64,000 nt of DNA. It comes from Hydrangea macrophylla (taxonomy: Eukaryota > Streptophyta > Magnoliopsida > Cornales > Hydrangeaceae). Positions 10,466 to 22,300 of this stretch are shown here, in pieces. Each line of letters starts with the position of its first letter. Position 1 is the stretch's first letter. A program made the position numbers and the translations under genes. The notes beneath the pieces are model-generated. The model saw only the letters and a list, made by a program, of their open reading frames with translations. It was not told where the DNA came from and did no database searches. The stretch covers positions 73,506,088 through 73,570,087 of the forward strand of contig CM066987.1 in the NCBI GenBank assembly GCA_033977485.1, written 5' to 3'.

Positions 10466-13400
10466 AAGCCTTCTGGCACTCGCACTGACATGGGATAGAA
10501 ATTTACACATCATACTCACTTGATTAAACTTGAAGGAAGAAACGACATGCAATTTTGATTCACGGATTGCAAGTTATACGCGAAAGCATAAATTCATAGA
10601 CTTATTAAGCATTATAAACCAAATATTTGGTGTTTTGAGAGACCAAATTGGGTTTCGGCATTCAGAATGACACGAGAACGGATCCTAAATAGACTTGTAG
10701 GAAGAAACGACACGGAATTATAATTCACGGATTGCAAGTTAGAGGCAAATATGCAAATTTATAGACATAAGCCTTCTAAAACTATGTTTTGGGGTTTTGA
10801 GAGACCAAAATTAGTTTCGGCACTCGGAATGACATATGACAAGAACCTAAACTTCAAGGTAACCTAAATATACTTGAAGGAAGAAATGACATGAAAATCC
10901 AATTTTAAAAAAAAAAGACATGTAATTTGGCTTTTTTTATTCATTCACAAATTTTCGAAAAAAAAAGACAAGCATTCCCGATTCACGAATTACAAGTTAG
11001 ACTTGAATACGCAAATTATAGACTTAAGCCTTCTAAAACTATGTTTTTTGTTTTTGAGAGACCAAAAATGGTTTTGGCACTCGCACTGACATGGGATAGA
11101 AATTTACACATCCTACTCACCTGAATAAACTTGAAGGAAGAAATGGCATGCAATTTCGATTCACGGATTGCAAGTTATACGCGAATGCACAAATTCAGAG
11201 ACTTAAGCATTATAAACCTAAGTTTTGAGGTTTTGAGGGATCAAAATAGGTTTCGGTACTCAGAATGACATGGGACCGGAACCAAACTTCATACTCACCT
11301 AAATAGCCTAGTAGAAAGATACAACGCGTAAGTCTGATTCACGCATTACAAGTTAGACGCGAATATGAAAATCATAGACTTAAGCATTCCAAAATTATGT
11401 TTTGAGGTTTTGAGATATCAAAAATGGTTTCGGAGCTCGCACTGACATGGGACAGGAATCTACGCATCATACTCACCTGAATAAACTTGTAGGAAGAAAC
11501 GGCACGCAATTTTGATTCACGGATTGCAAGTTAGACGCGAATACACAAATTCATAGACTTGAGCACTACAAACCTAAGTTTTTCGGTTTTGATAGACCAA
11601 AATGGTTTACGGCATTCGAAATGACACGAGAAGGTAACCTAAACTTCACACTCACCTAAATAGACTTCTAATAAGAAGCGGCATGCAATTCCGATCCACC
11701 GATTGCATGTTAGACACGGATATGCAAATTCAATGACTTAAGCCTTCTAAATCGAAGTTTTGGGTTTTTGATAGACCAAAATGGGTATCGGTACTCGGAA
11801 TGACAATGGACTGGAACCTAAATTTTATACTCACCTAAATATATACTTGTAGGAAGAAATGACACGCAATTCAGATTCAAGGATTGCAAGTTAGTTGAGA
11901 ATACGCAAATTCATCGACTTAATACTTCTAAACCTATGTTTTGCGGTTTAGAGACACCAAAATGGATTTCGGCACTCGAAATGACACCCTAAACTTTATA
12001 CTCACCTAAATAGACTTGTAGAAAGAAACGACATACAATTTCAATTCACGAATTGCAAGACAGACACGAATACCCAAATTCATAGACTTACCTTATAAAA
12101 TTAAGTTTTGTGGTTTTGAGTGACCAAAATGTGATTCAGAACTCAGAATGACAACGGAATGGAATCTGAACTTCATACTCACCTAAACAGACTTTTACGA
12201 AGAAACAACACGCAATTCTGATTCACGGATTGACTTAGACACGAATACACAAATTTATAAACTTAAAGCTTCTAAAACTAGGTTTTGGAGTTTTGAGAGA
12301 CCAAAATGGGTTTCGGCACTCGGAATGACACAGGACCAGAATCTAAACTTCACACTCATCTAAATAGACTAATAGCAAGAAACGAATCGCAATTCTGATT
12401 CACAGATTACAAGTCAGACGTGAATATGCAAATTCGTAGAAATAAGTCTTCTAAAACTATGTTTTGGTATTTTAAGGGACGAAAATGGGTTTCAGCACAC
12501 GGAATGACATGGGACAAGAATCTAAACTTCATACTAACCTAAATATACTTGTAGGAAGAAACGACACATAATTTTTGATTCACGGATTGTAAGTTAGACG
12601 CAAATATGTAAATTCATAGACTTAAGCCTTCTAAAACTAAGTTTTGGGGTTTTGAGAGACCCAAATTAGTTTCGGCACTCGGAATGACATATGACCAGAA
12701 CCTAAACTTCAAGCTAAACTTCAAGCTCACCTAAATATGCTTGAAGGAATAAATTACATGCAAATCCGATTTTCGAAAAAAAGACATGCAATTTGGCTTT
12801 TTTCTTCATTCACCAATTTCTGAAAAAAAAGACATGCAATTCCGATTCACGAATTACAAGTTAGACTTGAATACGCAAATTAATGACTTAAGCCTTCTGG
12901 CACTCGCACTGACATGGGATAGAAATTTACACATCATACTCACTTGATTAAACTTGAAGGAAGAAACGACATGCAATTTCGATTCACGGATTGCAAGTTA
13001 TACGCGAAAGCATAAATTCATAGACTTATTAAGCATTATAAACCAAATATTTGGTGTTTTGAGAGACCAAATTGGGTTTCGGCATTCGGAATGACACGAG
13101 AACGGATCCTAAATAGACTTGTAGGAAGAAACGACACGGAATTATAATTCACGGATTGCAAGTTAGAGGCAAATATGCAAATTTATAGACATAAGCCTTC
13201 TAAAACTATGTTTTGGGGTTTTGAGAGACCAAAATTAGTTTCGGCACTCGGAATGACATATGACAAGAACCTAAACTTCAAGGTAACCTAAATATACTTG
13301 AAGGAAGAAATGACATGAAAATCCAATTTTTTAAAAAAAAGACATGTAATTTGGCTTTTTTTATTCATTCACAAATTTTCGAAAAAAAAAGACAAGCATT

Positions 13401-13553
13401 CCCGATTCACGAATTACAAGTTAGACTTGAATACGCAAATTATAGACTTAAGCCTTCTAAAACTATGTTTTTGTTTTTGAGAGACCAAAAATGGTTTTGG
13501 CACTCGCACTGACATGGGATAGAAATTTACACATCCTACTCACCTGAATAAAC
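10466..13553 (+). repeat. Satellite array S1 (one HOR unit plus part of the next)
   Basis: The array is tandem ~179-bp AT-rich monomers sharing cores such as gattcacggattgcaagtt and ttttgagagaccaaaatgg. The marker ccttctggcact recurs at 10469 and 12893, a 2424-bp period, so one complete HOR unit and about 660 bp of the next are present. The left edge abuts LINE-A; the right edge is broken by LINE-C at ATAAAC. Units here match S2 closely, so S1 and S2 were one array before LINE-C arrived. Short open frames inside the repeats are by-products of the repeat and not genes. Confidence 0.95.
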
Positions 13554-13615
13554 TTTTTTTTTTTCGGAATATGGTTAATTAACGAAAAAAGCCAAGCGGC
13601 ACTAACAAAATTCAA

Positions 13616-13627
13616 GGGGCATACCCC
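13616..13627 (-). other. LINE-C 3' UTR hairpin
   Basis: GGGGTATGCCCC on the element strand, about 51 nt before the poly(A). Confidence 0.6.
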
Positions 13628-13843
13628 AGGATAAACAATAAGCACAAGACAATCAAAGGAGAGATCCTAAGCGACGGTGGAAGGCTCCCTTTTAAAGGAA
13701 AATCCTAAAAAGGGAACCAACCTAACAATCAAACAAACACTCCAATGGAGACCAAAAGAGACCAATTCAGCTAAGAATGAAGGACAAAATCCCTCTAATT
13801 ACAACAAAAGAAGAGCAAACATCAAGCTTAACAAGCAACCAAA

Positions 13844-16813
13844 CTAACCCCATAAATCAAGATAGTCCTGAACCTTAGGGTCTCTAGCCCACCGAATATG
13901 AACTTGGGCATGGATAATGATAATTATATCTTTTGCAATCCTCTCTCTAGACTTCCCTTCTTGTCTGAAGATTCTGGCATTCCTTTCTCTCCAAATAGCG
14001 TAGATGGAAGCCCCAATACACAAACGAGGCATAATATCAATAGGCTTCTTAGACTTCCATTTACTAGCAGCCCACAAAATAAGGGAGTTCCAGTTCAGAG
14101 GGGACCCGTTCATGTTGAACCTGCTCATAATTTCCTGCCAAATAAAAGAAGAAAATGAACAAGTAAAAAACAAATGGTCATGCGACTCCAGATTTTTCTG
14201 GCAAAAAACACAAGCAAGAGGGCCCGGAGTAAACGTCCAGATCCTATCTTGAGTGGGTAACTTGTTAAGCATAGCAAGCCACAGAATAAAGCTAAATCTA
14301 GGAAAGTTCCCAGGGAACCAAACCAAATGGTACCAAGGAACCCGAGGGTGGGCTTCTCTCAAAAAATCCCAAGTTTGGAATGTAGTAAATCTCCCACTAG
14401 GAGAAGGGATCCAAGAGACAGAGTCTTTAACCTGTGAAGGAGAAGGAAGTAAAGTAGTAGCGGCTTTAATTTCAATTAATTCCCAAGATGTGGTAACTGG
14501 CCAAGCCCAGCGGTTCCCATCAATAATAGAATGAACTTTAGAGTCCAGGGGAATACCAGTGTAAGAGACAACACAAGGACCATATTTATCAAGAATAGAT
14601 CCAAAGGGGAGCCATGGGTCTTGCCAAAGAAAAGTGTCATTGCCATTGCCAATTTTATACTTAACCAAATTTTTTGCCTTATCTCTGAGCTTGAGAAGCT
14701 TCCTCCAATACCAAGAGCATTGAGAAGGAGGTTTAACAGACCAGAAACTAAGACCTTTTAGCATATAAACCTGGATCCAATTTTTCCAAATAGAGCAAAT
14801 ATTAGGAGACATGAGGTTCCAAATATGTTTTAAATTTTGGACATAGTTCAATTCCACCAAAGGCTTAATACCCAAACCTCCTTCCGTTTTAGGTAAGCAA
14901 ACTCTATCCCAAGCTACTTTGGAACCATAAGAATTAGCAATATCACCAGACCATAAGAATCTTCTAATTATTTGTTCAATATCTTTAAGAAGACCTTTAG
15001 GGAGGACAAAGGTCCCAGCCCAATAATTGTGAATGCCCATAATAACGGAGTTAATCAACTGCACTCTGCCTGCGTAAGATAAGAATTTGGAGGTCCAGGA
15101 CTGAATCCTGTTGGTAATTTTCATGATTAACTCTTTACAATCTCTCTTTCTGAGTCTAGTTGTGATAAGGGGAACACCAAGGTATTTAATCGGAAGAGAT
15201 CCCAGAGGAAATTGGAGAATCTGCTTAATAGAGTCTCCCACCTCCTCAGTGACACCTGTCAAGAAAATACAACTTTTAGAATTATTAGCACTGAGCCCAG
15301 AAAATTCATGAAACTGAGTCAGGGTATTCTTTATGATCCTAGCAGAATGACAATCTCCATGAAAGAAAAGCATAAGATCATCAGCAAAACAAAGATGGTC
15401 AGTGTTAGTTTTGTCACATCTCCAATGAAATCTGAAATGCTGAGAATTAGAAGTATTAAAATGAAGCATCTGACTAAGAGCATCCATAACTAACACAAAC
15501 AGATAGGGGGAGATGGGATCCCCTTGTCTTAGACCCCTCGCTCCCTCAAAATACCCAACAGACTCACCATTGAAACAAATAGAGTATCTAGGAGAAGTAA
15601 CACACGCCTTGACCCATTTTATAAAATTTGGGGGAAATCCCAACACTTCGAGAAGGTCAAAGAGAAAAGTCCAACTAACACTGTCATAAGCTTTCATTAA
15701 GTCCACTTTAGCAGAGGCTCTAGGAGTACCATTGGACTTATGATAGTCTTTCATTAAATCTTGAGCAAGTAAAATATTGTCACTTATCTTCCTACCTTTG
15801 ATAAAAGCAGATTGAGCATGATCAACAAAGCTAGGAAGGATCCTTTGAATTCTATTAGCAAGAATCTTAGAAATACATTTATATATAGTATTGCAGCACG
15901 AAATGGGTCTAAAGTCCCCCATGGATGAAGGATTAGGCACTTTAGGAATCAAAGCTAGAAGAGTGGCATTGGTTTCAGCAAGAAGTTCCCCAGACATAAA
16001 GAACTCTTGGATAGCTGCAACTACAGAGGGCCCAGTAATATCCCAGGTAGCTTTGAAGAAGTGAGCATTGTACCCATCAGGGCCTGGAGCTTTGTTGCTA
16101 TGGAGACTAAACAATGTATCTTTAATGTCTACTTCAGTAGGAATATTTTCCATAGCTCTGATTTGGTCAGGATGTAAAAATTTAGAGATAATCTTTTTAA
16201 GCTCCCTAATACCAGGATACCTATGAGTAGCAGCAGAACCCAATAATCCTTGGTAAAATCTAATGGCCTCAGATTTAGCTTCATCCTCATCTCTAGTGAT
16301 AGACCCATCAGGTCTAACCAAAGAGATAATCCTTTTCGTATTTCTTCTTTGTTTAATGGAGTTATGAAAATACTTAGAGTTTCTGTCTCCTCCTTCCAGC
16401 CACTGGATTCTAGATTTCTGTCTAGCTATATCCTCTTCAATCCTAGAGGCTTCATAGAAAGACTTGAGTTTATCCTTTTCTCTAATCATTAAGTCCACAT
16501 CCAGAGGGTTACTATTTCTATCCTGTTGACATTGCAAGAGCTCCTCCCTAGCTCTATCAAGATTAATTTTTTCTTTACCAATAATATCCTTGGAGATCCT
16601 CTTCAAATCAAATTTTAATTTTCTGAGCTTATGACAAAGTTGAAACTGAAAGTTGCCTTCAATATGATGGTTCCAAGAATTTTGAACAGTAGGGTTAAAA
16701 TTCTCAAGAGACGTCAAGAAATTAAAAAATTTAAACTGCCTACCTTTACGCTTCTTAGCATGATCGATATTAATAATAATAGGAGAATGGTCAGAAATAC
16801 CTGCTGGCTTGAA
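13844..16813 (-). CDS. LINE-C ORF2 fragment: RT and zf-RVT-like domain, frame unbroken
   Basis: About 990 codons are open on the minus strand, with no natural start because the 5' part was never copied. The right end is the endonuclease tail (SDHSP). The RT has QWLEGGDRNSKYF, APGPDGYNAHFF, FRPISCCNT, KVDLMKAYDSV, GLRQGDPISPYLF and catalytic FADDL at about 15375. IGNGNDTFLWQDPW and PRFSFILWLAMLNKLPTQDR follow. The end has CVFC...SHDHLFFTC, the zf-RVT-like zinc motif, and DYLDLWG before the stop at 13844. No stop or frameshift is visible, so the insertion is probably fairly young. It lacks the N-terminal endonuclease and could not work alone. Confidence 0.9.
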   Translation of the reverse strand, partial: FKPAGISDHSPIIINIDHAKKRKGRQFKFFNFLTSLENFNPTVQNSWNHHIEGNFQFQLCHKLRKLKFDLKRISKDIIGKEKINLDRAREELLQCQQDRNSNPLDVDLMIREKDKLKSFYEASRIEEDIARQKSRIQWLEGGDRNSKYFHNSIKQRRNTKRIISLVRPDGSITRDEDEAKSEAIRFYQGLLGSAATHRYPGIRELKKIISKFLHPDQIRAMENIPTEVDIKDTLFSLHSNKAPGPDGYNAHFFKATWDITGPSVVAAIQEFFMSGELLAETNATLLALIPKVPNPSSMGDFRPISCCNTIYKCISKILANRIQRILPSFVDHAQSAFIKGRKISDNILLAQDLMKDYHKSNGTPRASAKVDLMKAYDSVSWTFLFDLLEVLGFPPNFIKWVKACVTSPRYSICFNGESVGYFEGARGLRQGDPISPYLFVLVMDALSQMLHFNTSNSQHFRFHWRCDKTNTDHLCFADDLMLFFHGDCHSARIIKNTLTQFHEFSGLSANNSKSCIFLTGVTEEVGDSIKQILQFPLGSLPIKYLGVPLITTRLRKRDCKELIMKITNRIQSWTSKFLSYAGRVQLINSVIMGIHNYWAGTFVLPKGLLKDIEQIIRRFLWSGDIANSYGSKVAWDRVCLPKTEGGLGIKPLVELNYVQNLKHIWNLMSPNICSIWKNWIQVYMLKGLSFWSVKPPSQCSWYWRKLLKLRDKAKNLVKYKIGNGNDTFLWQDPWLPFGSILDKYGPCVVSYTGIPLDSKVHSIIDGNRWAWPVTTSWELIEIKAATTLLPSPSQVKDSVSWIPSPSGRFTTFQTWDFLREAHPRVPWYHLVWFPGNFPRFSFILWLAMLNKLPTQDRIWTFTPGPLACVFCQKNLESHDHLFFTCSFSSFIWQEIMSRFNMNGSPLNWNSLILWAASKWKSKKPIDIMPRLCIGASIYAIWRERNARIFRQEGKSRERIAKDIIIIIHAQVHIRWARDPKVQDYLDLWG

Positions 16814-17070
16814 ACGGCACGCAATTTTGATTCACGGATTGCAAGTTAGACGCGAATACACAAATTCATAGACTTGAGCACTACAAACCTAAGTTTTTTG
16901 GTTTTGATAGACCAAAATGGTTTACGGCATTCGAAATGACACGAGAAGGTAACCTAAACTTCACACTCACCTAAATAGACTTCTAATAAGAAGCGACATG
17001 CAATTCCGATCCACCGATTGCATGTTAGACACGGATATGCAAATTCAATGACTTAAGCCTTCTAAATCGA
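16814..17070 (+). repeat. Displaced satellite patch at the 5' junction of LINE-C
   Basis: These 257 bases match 17441-17697 with no difference that I can see (offset 627). The match includes two variants absent from the other S1/S2 units compared: gttttttgg where those have gtttttcgg, and gcgacatg where they have gcggcatg. The patch skips two monomers relative to the left flank. At aatcgaacttgaagg the array then jumps back to the monomer that should follow the left flank. Confidence 0.88.
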
Positions 17071-18221
17071 ACTTGAAGGAAGAAATGGCAAGCAATTTCG
17101 ATTCACGGATTGCAAGTTATACGCGAATGCACAAATTCAGAGACTTAAGCATTATAAACCTAAGTTTTGAGGTTTTGAGGGATCAAAATAGGTTTCGGTA
17201 CTCAGAATGACATGGGACCGGAACCAAACTTCATACTCACCTAAATAGCCTAGTAGAAAGATACAACGCGTAAGTCTGATTCACGCATTACAAGTTAGAC
17301 GCGAATATGAAAATCATAGACTTAAGCATTCCAAAATTATGTTTTGAGGTTTTGAGATATCAAAAATGGTTTCGGAGCTTGCACTGACATGGGACAGGAA
17401 TCTACGCATCATACTCACCTGAATAAACTTGTAGGAAGAAACGGCACGCAATTTTGATTCACGGATTGCAAGTTAGACGCGAATACACAAATTCATAGAC
17501 TTGAGCACTACAAACCTAAGTTTTTTGGTTTTGATAGACCAAAATGGTTTACGGCATTCGAAATGACACGAGAAGGTAACCTAAACTTCACACTCACCTA
17601 AATAGACTTCTAATAAGAAGCGACATGCAATTCCGATCCACCGATTGCATGTTAGACACGGATATGCAAATTCAATGACTTAAGCCTTCTAAATCGAAGT
17701 TTTGGGTTTTTGATAGACCAAAATGGGTATCGGTACTCGGAATGACAATGGACTGGAACCTAAATTTTATACTCACCTAAATATATACTTGTAGGAAGAA
17801 ATGACACGCAATTCAGATTCAAGGATTGCAAGTTAGTTGAGAATACGCAAATTCATCGACTTAATACTTCTAAACCTATGTTTTGCGGTTTAGAGACACC
17901 AAAATGGATTTCGGCACTCGAAATGACACCCTAAACTTTATACTCACCTAAATAGACTTGTAAAAGGAAACGACATACAATTTCAATTCACGAATTGCAA
18001 GACAGACACGAATACCCAAATTCATAGACTTACCTTATAAAATTAAGTTTTGTGGTTTTGAGTGACCAAAATGTGATTCAGAACTCAGAATGACAATGGA
18101 ATGGAATCTGAACTTCATACTCACCTAAACAGACTTTTACGAAGAAACAACACGCAATTCTGATTCACGGATTGACTTAGACACGAATACACAAATTTAT
18201 AAACTTAAAGCTTCTAAAACT

Positions 18222-18270
18222 AGGTTTTGGAGTTTTTTTTTTTTTTCGGAAAACGAGGTTTTGGAGTTTT
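18222..18270 (-). mobile_element. Ultra-short LINE insertion (19 nt) with target-site duplication
   Basis: aggttttggagtttt occurs at 18222-18236 and 18256-18270. Between them lie ten T plus cggaaaacg (18237-18255). Read on the minus strand this is cgttttccg followed by poly(A), matching the last bases of LINE-G (agttttccg plus poly(A)). Sister HOR units, for example near 20690, have a single aggttttggagttttgag, which is the empty site. This is a LINE copy truncated to its last nine bases plus tail. Confidence 0.85.
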
Positions 18271-18745
18271 GAGAGACCAAAATGGGTTTTGGCACTCGGA
18301 ATGACACAGGACCAGAATCTAAACTTCACAATCATCTAAATAGACTAATAGCAAGAAACGAATCGCAATTCTGATTCACAGATTACAAGTCAGACGTGAA
18401 TATGCAAATTCGTAGAAATAAGTCTTCTAAAACTATGTTTTGGTATTTTAAGGGACGAAAATGGGTTTCAGCACACGGAATGACATGGGACAAGAATCTA
18501 AACTTCATACTAACCTAAATATACTTGTAGGAAGAAATGACACATAATTTTCGATTCACGGATTGCAAGTTAGATGCAAATATGTAAATTCGTAGACTTA
18601 AGCCTTCTAAAACTATGTTTTGGGGTTTTGAGAGACCCAAATTAGTTTCGGCACTCGGAATGACATATGACCAGAACCTAAACTTCAAGCTAAACTTCAA
18701 GCTCACCTAAATATGCTTGAAGTAATAAATTACATGCAAATCCGA

Positions 18746-18817
18746 TTTTCGAAAAAAAGACATGCAATTTGGCTTTTTTCTTCATTCACCAATTTCTGAA
18801 AAAAAAGACATGCAATT
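18746..18817 (+). repeat. Fossil LINE-tail-like inserts built into the HOR unit (site 1)
   Basis: gacatgcaatt at 18759-18769 and 18807-18817 flank a 37-nt insert ending in caccaatttctg plus poly(A). LINE-A ends in taccaatttccg plus poly(A). A second tail-like piece, ttttcg plus A7, sits just before the first gacatgcaatt. The arrangement recurs in every HOR unit (for example near 12770, 21170, 23600, 46540, 50330) with A-runs of differing length. The LINE origin is inferred from the ending and the flanking duplications. Confidence 0.6.
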
Positions 18818-19317
18818 CCGATTCACGAATTACAAGTTAGACTTGAATACGCAAATTAATGACTTAAGCCTTCTGGCACTCGCACTGACATGGGATAGAA
18901 ATTTACACATCATACTCACTTGATTAAACTTGAAGGAAGAAACGACATGCAATTTCGATTCACGGATTGCAAGTTATACGCGAAAGCAAAAAGTCATAGA
19001 CTTATTAAGCATTATAAACCAAATATTTGATGTTTTGAGAGACCAAATTGGGTTTCGGCATTCGGAATGACACGAGAACGGATCCTAAATAGACTTGTAG
19101 GAAGAAACGACACGGAATTATAATTCACGGATTGCAAGTTAGAGGCAAATATGCAAATTTATAGACATAAGCCTTCTAAAACTATGTTTTGGGGTTTTGA
19201 GAGACCAAAATTAGTTTCGGCACTCGGAATGACATATGACAAGAACCTAAACTTCAAGGTAACCTAGATATACTTGAAGGAAGAAATGACATGAAAATCC
19301 AATTTTAAAAAAAAAAA

Positions 19318-19376
19318 GACATGTAATATGGCTTTTTTATTCATTCACAAATTTTCGAAAAAAAAAGACAAGCATT
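19318..19376 (+). repeat. Fossil LINE-tail-like insert in the HOR unit (site 2)
   Basis: This is the same kind of insert as site 1 in a different monomer. gacatgtaat and gacaagcatt flank gcttttttattcattcac, then aaattttcg plus poly(A). The likeness to site 1 suggests that one monomer with the insert was duplicated before the HOR formed. It is present in every unit, for example near 10920, 13350, 21760, 24180, 47120 and 55750. Confidence 0.55.
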
Positions 19377-22300
19377 CCCGATTCACGAATTACAAGTTAG
19401 ACTTGAATACGCAAATTATAGACTTAAGCCTTCTAAAACTATGTTTTTTGTTTTTGAGAGACCAAAAATGGTTTTGGCACTCGCACTGACATGGGATAGA
19501 AATTTACACATCCTACTCACCTGAATAAACTTGAAGGAAGAAATGGCATGCAATTTCGATTCATGGATTGCAAGTTATACGCGCGAATGCACAAATTCAG
19601 AGACTTAAGCATTATAAACCTAAGTTTTGAGGTTTTGAGGGATTAAAATAGGTTTCGGTACTCAGAATGACATGGGACAGGAACCAAACTTCATACTCAC
19701 CTAAATAGCCTAGTAGAAAGATACAACGCGTAAGTCTGATTCACGCATTACAAGTTAGACGCGAATATGAAAATCATAGACTTAAGCAATCCAAAATTAT
19801 GTTTTGAGGTTTTGAGATATCAAAAATGGTTTCGGAGCTCGCACTGACATGGGACAGGAATCTACGCATCATACTCACCTGAATAAACTTGTAGGAAGAA
19901 ACGGCACGCAATTTTGATTCACGGATTGCAAGTTAGACGCGAATACACAAATTCATAGACTTGAGCACTACAAACCTAAGTTTTTCGGTTTTGATAGACC
20001 AAAATGGTTTACGGCATTCGAAATGACACGAGAAGGGAACCTAAACTTCACACTCACCTAAATAGACTTCTAATAAGAAGCGGCATGCAATTCCGATCCA
20101 CCGATTGCATGTTAGACACAGATATGCAAATTCAATGACTTAAGCCTTCTAAATCGAAGTTTTGGGTTTTTGATAGACCAAAATGGGTATCGGTACTCGG
20201 AATGACAATGGACTGGAACCTAAATTTTATACTCACCTAAATATATACTTGTAGGAAGAAATGACACGCAATTCAGATTCAAGGATTGCAAGTTAGTTGA
20301 GAATACGCAAATTCATCGACTTAATACTTCTAAACCTATGTTTTGCGGTTTAGAGACGCCAAAATGGATTTCGGCACTCGAAATAACACCCTAAACTTTA
20401 TACTCACCTAAATAGACTTGTAGAAAGAAACGACATACAATTTCAATTCACGAATTGCAAGACAGACACGAATACCCAAATTCATAGACTTACCTTATAA
20501 AATTAAGTTTTGTGGTTTTGAGTGACCAAAATGTGATTCAGAACTCAGAATGACAACGGAATGGAATCTGAACTTCATACTCACCTAAACAGACTTTTAC
20601 AAAGAAACAACACGCAATTCTGATTCACGGATTGACTTAGACACGAATACACAAATTTATAAACTTAAAGCTTCTAAAACTAGGTTTTGGAGTTTTGAGA
20701 GACCAAAATGGGTTTCGGCACTCGGAATGACACAGGACCAGAATCTAAACTTCACACTCATCTAAATAGACTAATAGCAAGAAACGAATTGCAATTCTGA
20801 TTCACAGATTACAAGTCAGACGTGAATATGCAAATTCGTAGAAATAAGTCTTCTAAAACTATGTTTTGGTATTTTAAGGGACGAAAATGGGTTTCAGCAC
20901 ACGGAATGACATGGGACAAGAATCTAAACTTCATACTAACCTAAATATATTTGTAGGAAGAAATGACACATAATTTTCGATTCACGGATTGCAAGTTAGA
21001 CGCAAATATGTAAATTCGTAGACTTTAAGCCTTCTAAAACTAAGTTTTGGGGTTTTGAGAGACCCAAATTAGTTTCGGCATTCGGAATGACATATGACCA
21101 GAACCTAAACTTCAAGCTAAACTTCAAGCTCACCTAAATATGCTTGAAGGAATAAATTACATGCAAATCCGATTTTCGAAAAAAAGACTTGCAATTTGGC
21201 TTTTTTCTTCATTCACCAATTTCTGAAAAAAAGACATGCAATTCCGATTCACGAATTACAAGTTAGACTTGAATACGCAAATTAATGACTTAAGCCTTCT
21301 GGCACTCGCACTGACATGGGATAGAAATTTACACATCATACTCACTTGATTAAACTTGAAGGAAGAAACAACATGCAATTTCGATTCACGGATTGCAAGT
21401 TATACGCGAAAGCATAAATTCATAGACTTATTAAGCATTATAAACCAAATATTTGGTGTTTTGAGAGACCAAATTGGGTTTCGGCATTCGGAATGACACG
21501 AGAACGGATCCTAAATAGACTTGTAGGAAGAAACGACACGGAATTATAATTCACGGATTGCAAGTTAGAGGCAAATATGCAAATTTATAGACATAAGCCT
21601 TCTAAAACTATGTTTTGGGGTTTTGAGAGACCAAAATTAGTTTCGGCACTCGGAATGACATATGACAAGAACCTAAACTTCAAGGTAACCTAAATATACT
21701 TGAAGGAAGAAATGACATGGAAATCCAATTTTAAAAAAAAAAAGACATGTAATTTGGCTTTTTTTATTCATTCACAAATTTTCGAAAAAAAAAGACAAGC
21801 ATTCCCGATTCACGAATTACAAGTTAGACTTGAATACGCAAATTATAGACTTAAGCCTTCTAAAACTATGTTTTTTTGTTTTTGAGAGACCAAAAATGGT
21901 TTTGGCACTCGCACTGACATGGGATAGAAATTTACACATCCTACTCACCTGAATAAACTTGAAGGAAGAAATGGCATCCAATTTCGATTCACGGATTGCA
22001 AGTTATACGCGAATGCACAAATTCAGAGACTTAAGCATTATAAACCTAAGTTTTGAGGTTTTGAGGGATCAAAATAGGTTTCGGTACTCAGAATGACATG
22101 GGACCGGAACCAAACTTCATACTCACCTAAATAGCCTAGTAGAAAGATACAACGCGTAAGTCTGATTCACGCATTACAAGTTAGACGCGAATATGAAAAT
22201 CATAGACTTAAGCATTCCAAAATTATGTTTTGAGGTTTTGAGATATCAAAAATGGTTTCGGAGCTCGCACTGACATGGGACAGGAATCTACGCATCATAC

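Larger units (their letters stand above)
13554..16813 (-). mobile_element. LINE-C: 5'-truncated LINE inserted in the satellite
   Basis: Minus strand, poly(T) 13554-13564, 3' UTR 13565-13843 with hairpin at 13616-13627. Coding sequence reaches FKPAGISDHS at the right end, so only the last part of the endonuclease remains. It belongs to the LINE-E subfamily. The left flank is satellite ending at gaataaac. The right end joins, through a shared gaaa, to a 257-bp satellite patch that is out of HOR order (16814-17070). After the patch the array resumes just where the left flank stopped (aacttgaagg). A classical target-site duplication is at most about 5 bp (aactt). Confidence 0.93.
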
